A stretch of 5,069 nucleotides of DNA, from positions 1 to 5,069 of the forward strand of contig WRDA01000125.1 in assembly GCA_009783675.1 (NCBI GenBank), in the 5' to 3' direction. The position numbers and the translations under genes were made by a program. The notes under the pieces were generated by a model, which saw only the letters and a program-made list of their open reading frames with translations, had not been told where the DNA came from and did not search any database. Shown one piece after another: positions 1-5,069 of the stretch. The DNA is from Symbiobacteriaceae bacterium (GTDB taxonomy: Bacteria; Bacillota; JAAYKD01; WRDA01). Within the stretch, counting starts at the first letter, position 1, and each line of letters starts with the position of its first letter.

Positions 1-480
1 GGAATCGACGATGATGACATCGAACTCTTCCTTGACCTGCTTGATGTATTCGATGGCATCGCAGAAACGCAAATCCAGGCGAGGATTGTTCTGCAGAGCA
101 TGACTCGTAGAGGGAATGTACTTCAAGCAGGCTCGCACGACGGCTTCATCGATCTCCGCCATGACGATTTCTCGTACTCCGGGATGCTTCGTTACTTCCC
201 GCACCGTGCCTCCGTCGCCACCACCGATGACCAGGACTTTCTCCGGGTTAGGGTGGGCATTAAGAGGGACATGCGCCATCATCTCCGCATAGGCGAACTC
301 ATCATACTCGGTGATTTGCAAAGCATCGTTGAGAACCAGGCTGCGCCCATACTCCACCGTGTCGAAGATCTGAATCAGCTGAAACGGTGTTCTCTCCTCG
401 TAGACGAGTTCCGTTATCTCGAAGACGAAGCGTGTGCTGTCGGTGTGTTCCTCGATGAACCATTTTTCTCTCAGGGGCAT
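1..480 (-). CDS. speE: Spermidine synthase (polyamine aminopropyltransferase), N-terminal 160 residues, cut by the left window edge
   Basis: The visible part reads from an ATG at 480-478 down to position 1 without a stop. Family knowledge: these cytosolic enzymes transfer the aminopropyl group of decarboxylated S-adenosylmethionine to putrescine or a related amine. Seen here: an N-terminal beta domain (about residues 1-60), with Q36 in TPFQ and Q55 in the LxxxLQ stretch, then DEFAYAEM at 60-67 and H70. The Rossmann fold follows, with the nucleotide-binding GGGDGG at 86-91, the acidic AEID at 108-111 (E109 would hold the ribose), DA at 141-142 near the adenine, and DVIIVDS at 154-160 running into the catalytic loop. 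The second catalytic aspartate, expected just after, lies outside the window. Two motif positions are unusual: YAE where YHE is usual, and LND where LDG is usual. The start is fixed by AAGGAGG at 491-497. The family is clear; the exact amine substrate is not. Confidence 0.93.
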   Translation of the reverse strand, partial: MPLREKWFIEEHTDSTRFVFEITELVYEERTPFQLIQIFDTVEYGRSLVLNDALQITEYDEFAYAEMMAHVPLNAHPNPEKVLVIGGGDGGTVREVTKHPGVREIVMAEIDEAVVRACLKYIPSTSHALQNNPRLDLRFCDAIEYIKQVKEEFDVIIVDS

Positions 481-490
481 TCTCTGGGTT

Positions 491-497
491 CCTCCTT
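491..497 (-). promoter_or_regulatory. Ribosome binding site of speE, next to a hairpin
   Basis: On the minus strand AAGGAGG lies 10 bases before the ATG at 480-478, which decides the speE start. The foot of a 6-bp hairpin (502-517) ends only four bases upstream of it, so folding of the leader could influence ribosome access. That influence is inference. Confidence 0.8.
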
Positions 498-500
498 ATC

Positions 501-518
501 CTCAGGCATCCGCCTGAC
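501..518 (-). repeat. Inverted repeat, proximal copy of a duplicated palindrome before speE
   Basis: TCAGGC at 502-507 pairs with GCCTGA at 512-517 around a four-base loop. The unit is a near-copy of the palindrome at 568-586: 16 of 18 bases agree once one base is gapped. It lies just before the speE ribosome binding site. It could be an RNA leader hairpin, a repressor operator or a repetitive extragenic palindrome; the sequence alone does not separate these. Confidence 0.6.
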
Positions 519-565
519 TATATTACTGACTACGCCTTAGCGCGAAGCGTTCCGCAATACTTCCG

Positions 566-588
566 TTCTCAGGACATGCGCCTGAGAA
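566..588 (-). repeat. Inverted repeat, distal copy of the duplicated palindrome
   Basis: TTCTCAGG at 566-573 is the perfect reverse complement of CCTGAGAA at 581-588, giving an 8-bp stem with a seven-base loop. It has no U-run after it on either strand, so it is not a standard terminator. The core 568-586 is repeated at 501-518, about 67 bases closer to speE. Confidence 0.65.
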
Positions 589-611
589 TGGGCTTACTAA
601 GCGGGGGTTAC

Positions 612-637
612 TCAAGGGGGTACGCATACCCCCTTGA
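612..637 (-). terminator. Strong hairpin just after the secreted-protein gene; possible terminator without a U-run
   Basis: TCAAGGGGGTA at 612-622 pairs perfectly with TACCCCCTTGA at 627-637 around the four-base loop CGCA, an 11-bp stem. It begins five bases after the stop codon of the large minus-strand gene (643-645). The bases after the stem on the minus strand are GTAACCCCCGC, with no run of T, so intrinsic termination would be atypical. It may instead protect the 3' end of the mRNA, pause polymerase or be a protein-binding palindrome. The structure is certain; the role is not. Confidence 0.45.
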
Positions 638-642
638 ACTGA

Positions 643-3600
643 TTACGGTATTATTGTTACTGTCTGACTGTCCTCATCCCACTGGATATCGCTGACGATG
701 CCATCGAAGGCGCGCACGGGAACCATGGTGAAATCGTTAACGATGGTCGGAGCCTGGGTGAGAACCTTCTCCAAACCATCCACATAGAAGACGGGATTGT
801 CCACATGCATGATAACCTCATGTCCCTGGACATAGGCAATGATACGCTGAGTTTCTGCTACATAATCCACCATGCCCTGGAGCACCGTCTGGCAAAGATA
901 ACGGAAAGGCAGCATAGTCCTGCCGTTGATGATCATCGGTGGCACCTGAGGTGGGTCGAGAACCTCGTCGCCCCGATGCACGATGCCCGAGCCGATGACC
1001 AGACGCACAGCGCTTTTAGCCGGATTGGTATAATTGATCAGGATAGTGACATCAATTCTATTCCCCGATGTGTCATAGACGCTGACCGGGATTTCGTTAC
1101 GCCCTTCCACCAGGGTAATAACGCCGCTCCAGCTGTCGTTGGATCCGCTGAGGGGGTGCTTCTCATTCTTCAGATAAAAGCAATCCAGCTCCAGATTATC
1201 GGCGAACTCCAGATGCAGATTATAGGGATTGGCACTGGTTTCGACGCTGAGACCACTGACATCCCTGATGGTTACTCTGGGTGGCACGCTGTCTTGCTGG
1301 GTAGGTATGGCATAAGTAAAGGTATCGCTGTAACTGCCTCCGGCTGATGCCTGGACCTGACGTTGAATAGTGAAAATGTAGTCGGTATTGCCGGCAACAA
1401 TGTTGAAGGTTACCTCGCCATTGGCTGCTGTCTGCTTTTGTTCGGCATTATTAGAAGAACGCACTGTTACCCCCGCTAAGTTGGTACCATCCACGGCAGT
1501 CAGCTTTAGGGTTGCACTTTGCATCATCCCGGACTGCAGTTGCTCCGGTCTGGAAGTAACCTTAGGCTCCTCGACCTTGTAACTCCACACCTCGCTGTAG
1601 GTATGGTTATTGTAGCGGAAATCGACAATGAAAAAGGCTTCATTGGCCTGGTTCTTAACCTTTGGGTAAACGTCGACAGTGAACTGAGAGCCACTGGAAG
1701 AACTGGAACCGTTGCTCTTGGCATTTCTGGTTTCGACATCCAGATTATTACCGCGATAAGTGACTGTACCGTTGATGGCAGCCCCGCTGGTGGGATGGAA
1801 GAACTGCAACTCCAGCTTCTGAATGAAACCGTTGGCGAAGCCGTCGTGTTTGACCTCCACCTTGGGTCCCTGGCCTTTGATGGTCAATGAGGGGGAGAAA
1901 CGTCTGCCATCGCTGCTCTCGGCTCGGACCACCAGCTTCTCCCAGGCTCTGGCACGCAGCACATAGTAAGAGCCATCCCAGGTCGCGGTAGTATTCACGA
2001 GCTCATCGTCGGCCCAGACGGAGAATCGCACGCCAGATCCGGTAAACTCGCGACCATTCTGGTCGTAGACTTTGAATCTGAACTGATTTTCCACCCCACC
2101 CATGAAGGTGAGAGTCTCTGCCTCCAGGGTAAGGTTTTCCGGCGGCCTGACGAAGAGGTAATCCTCGATATAAGCCAACAGGTTACCATCATAGTCGATA
2201 ACCTCGATGGTATGATAACCCGGGTTGTTCCAGGAGGATTCCAAGTAATACTCTCCTGCCGAGCCGCTTACTGACCGCATGGTCCCAATACCCATGACAC
2301 TGACCGTCGCACCGGCGATGCCTCTGCCCTGGGCGTTCTGCAGGGAGAGGTAAAGGGTTGCCGACTGGCCAAGCTCGAAAATATTGTCGCTTAACTGAAC
2401 CGAGGGCAGATCGTAATCAAAGATTCGCCTGGCAGACCAGGTATCCCCGTTACGATCGAGACAGTTGACCTCCACGACTATGCTGCCACTGCCGTTAGCC
2501 AGGAAGGGCACCTGAGTAAGGTTATAAATTGCCGCAGAACTGCTGTTTTGGATATTTCGTACTGTGCCATCAGCCAGGACGACGGTTCCCCAGTATTCGC
2601 TGACCGGCCTGCCAGGCTCCGGATGCAGAGTCATGCTGAGGGAGTTCATACCGGCATAGGACATAATGGCTGGTCCACCGCAGAGGTCCCTGGTATAGAA
2701 GCGTTCCACCTGAACGGAGAAGCTGCTCTGATAATAATAGTCGTTGGAATGCAGCGTCACCAGGAGGGTCCCGTAATCGGCGAAGGTGAGAATGGTATTG
2801 CTCAGGTTTCTTGCCAAAATCTCGATGCGACTGAAAGTATCGGATCCGTAGTATCCATAATCTGCCCGATAATAAGGTATAGCGCCTGAGTTATAGATAG
2901 GTACACCACTGAGGGTAACCATCAGGTTGGAATCGCTGAGCTCCATCAGGGTGGAACCATTCCAGTAGGATGCCGTAGCGATGATACTCTGCTGCATCTC
3001 TTCACAGAGAGAGCCGGGAGAGAAGGTGTAAGCAGCTAAAGGTTTGATGCCTACAGGCCAGCTGGAGACCTCGACCCCATCTGCCATGAGTCTCAAACCA
3101 TCGTTACCACTACCGGTGATGCGTCCAAGGCGAATGGAAAAGAAACCACGATCGTATGATTCCGAAACGATACTTGATCCCTCGACACTGAAAGTCGGTC
3201 TGTAGGAGGGTGTCGAGCCATCTGCCGTGGTTACCCTGCCCGAGATGACGACATCATAATCGTTTTGCATCGGCGCCTGAGAGAGCTGGACATCATAGAC
3301 CGAATAGGCGTTACCTACCTCGATCACGGTAGGGGTGCGATACGATACAGGCAGCTGCACCGCTCCCGAGATATAGTTGTCCAGGTTTAAGGCATCGACT
3401 CCGCCATAATATTTCAGGGTATAGGAGCCTACTACCGCCGGAACCGTGCCCTTGAAAACGATGCTATTATTGATGATGTCACCACCATAGACGCGCTTCG
3501 CACCGCTGGGATGAGTCACCTCCAGGAAGTAGTTGACCGTCAGTTTGGCCGGAATGATCGGAACACCGTTGGTGGTGATGGTGAAGGGCAATTCTTTGAT

Positions 3601-3768
3601 ATAACTGCTGGCCATGAAGGTGGTGGGATCGATCCAGGCATCCACCTCGAACTTAACAGGAGGCTCGCCTCCAGGGAGGGGAATTGCTGCTGCTTCGCCA
3701 CTGAAGAAGGTCATAGCGAGGAACAGGACGAATGAATAGAGAATAAGTCGATAGTGCAGTTTGGGCAT
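643..3768 (-). CDS. Large secreted protein with Ig-like segments and a C-terminal copper-amine-oxidase-N1 'stalk' domain
   Basis: This 1041-residue protein is of unknown function. The start at 3768-3766 is set by AAAAGGAGG at 3776-3784 and by the signal peptide that follows: K3 and R7, a hydrophobic core at about 8-22, and AAA at 26-28 as the likely cleavage site. The mature chain is rich in beta-strand patterns. Ig-like segments are suggested at about 455-545, 546-632, 740-825 and 828-913, the last with a DxxGN turn at 899-903. A serine-rich linker lies at 686-694 and a tyrosine-rich stretch at 292-346. Residues 921-1041 match the Cu_amine_oxidN1 (stalk) family, with RTMLPFRYL at 950-958 and a second half ending TMVPVRAF...WDEDSQTVTI. 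This domain is common in secreted or wall proteins and does not itself imply amine oxidase activity; no catalytic domain was recognised. No sortase motif, S-layer homology repeats or C-terminal membrane helix were found, so the means of retention at the surface is unclear. An adhesive or structural envelope role is inference. Confidence 0.9.
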   Translation of the reverse strand: MPKLHYRLILYSFVLFLAMTFFSGEAAAIPLPGGEPPVKFEVDAWIDPTTFMASSYIKELPFTITTNGVPIIPAKLTVNYFLEVTHPSGAKRVYGGDIINNSIVFKGTVPAVVGSYTLKYYGGVDALNLDNYISGAVQLPVSYRTPTVIEVGNAYSVYDVQLSQAPMQNDYDVVISGRVTTADGSTPSYRPTFSVEGSSIVSESYDRGFFSIRLGRITGSGNDGLRLMADGVEVSSWPVGIKPLAAYTFSPGSLCEEMQQSIIATASYWNGSTLMELSDSNLMVTLSGVPIYNSGAIPYYRADYGYYGSDTFSRIEILARNLSNTILTFADYGTLLVTLHSNDYYYQSSFSVQVERFYTRDLCGGPAIMSYAGMNSLSMTLHPEPGRPVSEYWGTVVLADGTVRNIQNSSSAAIYNLTQVPFLANGSGSIVVEVNCLDRNGDTWSARRIFDYDLPSVQLSDNIFELGQSATLYLSLQNAQGRGIAGATVSVMGIGTMRSVSGSAGEYYLESSWNNPGYHTIEVIDYDGNLLAYIEDYLFVRPPENLTLEAETLTFMGGVENQFRFKVYDQNGREFTGSGVRFSVWADDELVNTTATWDGSYYVLRARAWEKLVVRAESSDGRRFSPSLTIKGQGPKVEVKHDGFANGFIQKLELQFFHPTSGAAINGTVTYRGNNLDVETRNAKSNGSSSSSGSQFTVDVYPKVKNQANEAFFIVDFRYNNHTYSEVWSYKVEEPKVTSRPEQLQSGMMQSATLKLTAVDGTNLAGVTVRSSNNAEQKQTAANGEVTFNIVAGNTDYIFTIQRQVQASAGGSYSDTFTYAIPTQQDSVPPRVTIRDVSGLSVETSANPYNLHLEFADNLELDCFYLKNEKHPLSGSNDSWSGVITLVEGRNEIPVSVYDTSGNRIDVTILINYTNPAKSAVRLVIGSGIVHRGDEVLDPPQVPPMIINGRTMLPFRYLCQTVLQGMVDYVAETQRIIAYVQGHEVIMHVDNPVFYVDGLEKVLTQAPTIVNDFTMVPVRAFDGIVSDIQWDEDSQTVTIIP

Positions 3769-3907
3769 GGGTAAACCTCCTTTTATGTCTCCTGGTGCGA
3801 TTAAGGTGCATGAGCCCCTTGACTTTCTGCATCAATGCGTTTCTTGCTTCGATGGTCTATTATTCCTTCCGGAGAGCTGATTCTCCTGCTATGATGACCA
3901 TTATGAG

Positions 3908-3926
3908 GTCTGGACAGTCGCCAGAC
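3908..3926. repeat. Inverted repeat in the divergent promoter region
   Basis: GTCTGG at 3908-3913 is the perfect reverse complement of CCAGAC at 3921-3926, with a seven-base spacer. Its position, about 140 bases before the secreted-protein start and about 170 before the ABC gene start, would suit a regulator operator or a leader hairpin of the leftward transcript. A 6-bp repeat can also occur by chance. Confidence 0.4.
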
Positions 3927-4021
3927 TGCTGCATATTCATGCTTCATGGTGATCGTAGTTCATGTGCGTCTTGTCTGAACATGCCAAATCCGACAAATTA
4001 GCTACCGAATCCGCCAGGGGC

Positions 4022-4051
4022 TTGCAGCTTCCCGGCCGGATGAGTTATACT
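4022..4051 (+). promoter_or_regulatory. Candidate sigma-A-type promoter for the ABC ATPase gene
   Basis: TTGCAG at 4022-4027 and TATACT at 4046-4051 are separated by 18 bases. The -10 box matches TATAAT at five of six positions; the -35 box matches TTGACA only at its first three. Transcription would start near 4058, leaving a leader of about 37 bases. Overlapping AT-rich hexamers (4051-4056, 4060-4065) are weaker alternatives for the -10. Confidence 0.45.
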
Positions 4052-4079
4052 ATGCTCGTTATATGCAAATCTCGTAGAT

Positions 4080-4087
4080 GAGGAGGT
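4080..4087 (+). promoter_or_regulatory. Ribosome binding site that fixes a GTG start
   Basis: GAGGAGGT is a near-perfect Shine-Dalgarno sequence whose AGGAGG core (4081-4086) ends eight bases before the GTG at 4095. It decides for GTG: the ATG at 4078-4080 touches the Shine-Dalgarno itself and is in another frame that stops after nine codons. The first in-frame ATG, Met33, would remove the start of the ATPase fold. Confidence 0.85.
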
Positions 4088-4094
4088 ATTTCCA

Positions 4095-4793
4095 GTGTCC
4101 GAGGTAACGATTCTCAAAACAGAAAACCTGAACAAGGCTTTCTTTCTAGGTGAAGCCGTTTATGCGGTGAATAATGTCTCTTTCGAGGTGATGCAGGGAG
4201 AGATCTGCCTGGTGGTCGGTCCCTCCGGCAGTGGTAAGTCGACGCTGCTTTCCCTGATCGGGGGTCTGGATCGTCCCATCTCTGGAGAGATCCTCATCGA
4301 TGGTAAATCGATCATTAACCTTAACGAGGACCAGCTGGCTCTGATGCGCCGTCGCTCCATCGGCTATGTTTTCCAGTTCTTCAATCTTATCCCCCATCTA
4401 AGTGCCCTGGAGAATGTGGAACTGCCCATGTCTATCGCCGGCAAAAGCCGTAAGGAAGTCCGGGAAAGGGCGACCTTCCTCTTGGAGGAAGTCGGCCTTG
4501 GACCGAGGATGCACCACAAGCCTAATCAGCTCTCCGGTGGTGAGCAGCAGAGAGTCGCCATCGCACGCTCTCTGGTCAACCATCCTGCAGTCGTCCTCGC
4601 TGATGAGCCTACCGGCAACCTGGACAGTAAGACCCGCGATCTGGTCATCGACCTCTTCGCCCGCTTCAATAAAACCGAGGGTCAGACCTTCGTCATCATC
4701 ACTCATGATGAGAGCCTGGCCAGATATGCCCATCGCGTGGTTCGCCTGAAGGATGGCAAGATCGAGGAGATCGTCCTGAATAAGGCGTCGTGA
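4095..4793 (+). CDS. ABC transporter ATP-binding protein, MacB/LolD/FtsE-like class
   Basis: This complete 232-residue nucleotide-binding subunit has the usual length for stand-alone ATPases of this class. Every ATPase motif is intact: an aromatic A-loop residue (F16 or F17), Walker A GPSGSGKS at 42-49, Q-loop Q94 in YVFQFFNLIPHLSALENVELP, signature LSGGEQQR at 146-153, Walker B VVLADE at 166-171 with catalytic E171, D-loop NLDS at 175-178, and switch histidine H204 in ITHD. The FQFFNL-P-L-A-ENVELP stretch and the DEPTGNLDS box are typical of ATPases that work with FtsX/MacB-type permeases in lipoprotein release, drug or peptide export, or envelope remodelling, acting at the inner face of the membrane. 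No permease gene is in the window: the gene has its own candidate promoter upstream and a strong terminator 64 bases after its stop. It therefore seems monocistronic, and its partner must be encoded elsewhere. The family is certain; the exported substrate is unknown. Confidence 0.95.
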   Translation: MSEVTILKTENLNKAFFLGEAVYAVNNVSFEVMQGEICLVVGPSGSGKSTLLSLIGGLDRPISGEILIDGKSIINLNEDQLALMRRRSIGYVFQFFNLIPHLSALENVELPMSIAGKSRKEVRERATFLLEEVGLGPRMHHKPNQLSGGEQQRVAIARSLVNHPAVVLADEPTGNLDSKTRDLVIDLFARFNKTEGQTFVIITHDESLARYAHRVVRLKDGKIEEIVLNKAS

Positions 4794-4857
4794 GATCTGG
4801 GATTTAGGAGTGGAGGGCGACCGCTGCCTCATCTCCAGTCATACTGTGCAAACGACA

Positions 4858-4887
4858 CCCGCCGGGGTTTTCCCGGCGGGTTGTTTT
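4858..4887 (+). terminator. Intrinsic terminator of the ABC ATPase gene
   Basis: CCCGCCGGG at 4858-4866 pairs perfectly with CCCGGCGGG at 4872-4880 around a five-base loop, and an A-T pair at 4857/4881 extends it. The stem is followed by TTGTTTT at 4881-4887, giving the classic GC-rich stem plus U-run. On the minus strand the same stem is followed by GTGTCGTTTG, a poor U-run, so it may only weakly stop the convergent gene from the right. Confidence 0.92.
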
Positions 4888-4940
4888 ATTCAGGTTGCAG
4901 ATAATTTTAGCAAACGCCTTACATTTGCAAAGCGTGGAGC

Positions 4941-5069
4941 TCAATTCTCGTCCGGAGGGTTGGTGCGGGGGTTCCAGGGTAAGAAGATTTCGATGCTGAA
5001 CCTGGTGGCTGTCGCATCGATGAGCAGGTAACCTTGATTTGCTTCCACCAGTTCCTCGGTATGCCTTAA
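4941..5069 (-). CDS. C-terminal 42 codons of a gene entering from the right, possibly a histidine kinase ATPase domain
   Basis: Reading leftward from 5069 the frame is open for 42 codons and stops with TGA at 4943-4941. The peptide contains EELVEANQGYLLID followed by TRFSIEIFLPWNP and a polar tail. The pattern LVEAxxGxLxI...TRFxIxxxLP resembles the last strands of HATPase_c domains of sensor histidine kinases, where the usual text is close to IVExHGGxI...GTxFxxxLP. The usual second glycine of HGG is Q12-G13 here, and the serine-glycine of the last box is replaced by ATAT, so if this is a kinase it is divergent. A 42-codon open frame is not improbable by chance. Support comes from its convergent placement against the terminator and its protein-like composition. 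The fold assignment is tentative. Confidence 0.45.
   Translation of the reverse strand, partial: LRHTEELVEANQGYLLIDATATRFSIEIFLPWNPRTNPPDEN

Larger units (their letters stand above)
3769..4094. other. Divergent intergenic region of 326 bases
   Basis: This stretch separates two genes that point away from each other, so it should carry the promoters of both. Seen in it: the ribosome binding site of the secreted-protein gene (AGGAGG at 3776-3781, minus), a perfect 6-bp inverted repeat at 3908-3926, a candidate rightward promoter at 4022-4051 and the ribosome binding site of the ABC gene. A plus-strand frame at 3795-4001 is open for 68 codons but lacks a ribosome binding site and looks random. 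No convincing leftward promoter was found by eye. Confidence 0.7.

Noticed and set aside
100..540. Plus-strand open frame of 146 codons
   Set aside because: It lies antisense to speE, whose minus-strand translation shows unmistakable family motifs, and it resembles no known protein.
520..548. Possible speE promoter with TAATAT as -10 (525-520, minus)
   Set aside because: The hexamer at the right distance upstream is GCTTCG, unlike a -35 box, and there is no extended -10 TG; too weak to annotate.
805..1890. Plus-strand open frames (805-1347, 1388-1582, 1519-1890) inside the large gene
   Set aside because: They are antisense to a continuous 1041-codon frame with a signal peptide and a recognisable C-terminal domain; they overlap each other and lack good ribosome binding sites.
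3896..3926. Possible leftward promoter with CATAAT as -10 near the inverted repeat
   Set aside because: The -10 is reasonable, but nothing like TTGACA lies 16-18 bases upstream on the minus strand.
3795..4001. Plus-strand 68-codon frame in the divergent spacer
   Set aside because: It starts with GTG, has no Shine-Dalgarno before it, and has a Cys/Met/Ser-rich sequence typical of translated non-coding DNA.
4078..4107. Nine-codon upstream frame overlapping the ABC gene start
   Set aside because: Its ATG touches the Shine-Dalgarno of the ABC gene and has no ribosome binding site of its own, so translation is unlikely.
4911..4928. GCAAA...TTTGC inverted repeat downstream of the ABC terminator
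   Set aside because: The stem is only five base pairs, AT-rich and likely chance.
4810..5031. Plus-strand 73-codon frame at the right end
   Set aside because: It runs through the intrinsic terminator at 4858-4887 and has no ribosome binding site or recognisable sequence.

Overview
The window holds four genes or gene fragments and three informative non-coding stretches. The base composition is mixed, roughly half G+C by eye. The organism is most likely a clostridia-like Gram-positive bacterium (Bacillota). Three things suggest this: near-consensus AGGAGG ribosome binding sites 8-10 bases before the starts, a large secreted protein ending in a copper-amine-oxidase-N1 'stalk' domain (common in anaerobic and thermophilic Bacillota), and a Bacillota-style spermidine synthase. 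This placement is an inference and is not decisive.

Layout, left to right. (1) Minus strand, 1-480: the first 160 residues of a spermidine synthase family aminopropyltransferase (speE), whose C-terminal part lies beyond the left edge. (2) 481-642: an intergenic region with three consecutive hairpins, two of them near-copies of each other. The inner arms can also pair across the copies, and the last hairpin sits just before the speE ribosome binding site. (3) Minus strand, 643-3768: a 1041-residue secreted protein with a signal peptide, several immunoglobulin-like beta-sandwich segments and a C-terminal stalk domain. Its function is unknown. (4) 3769-4094: a divergent promoter region of 326 bases with no convincing gene, one perfect inverted repeat and a candidate promoter for the rightward gene. 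(5) Plus strand, 4095-4793: a complete MacB/LolD/FtsE-type ABC transporter ATPase with a GTG start, followed at 4858-4887 by a textbook intrinsic terminator. (6) Minus strand, 4941-5069: the last 42 codons of a gene entering from the right, tentatively the end of a histidine-kinase-type ATPase domain.

The genes do not form one obvious pathway. The secreted protein and speE lie in the same direction but are separated by 162 bases of structured DNA, so they may or may not share a transcript. The ABC ATPase appears to be transcribed alone: no permease gene lies in the window, and the terminator follows 64 bases after its stop. No mobile element, CRISPR array, tRNA or rRNA was seen. The points most worth checking are the duplicated hairpins before speE, the altered substrate-pocket motif in speE, the uncharacterised giant secreted protein and the solitary ABC ATPase.
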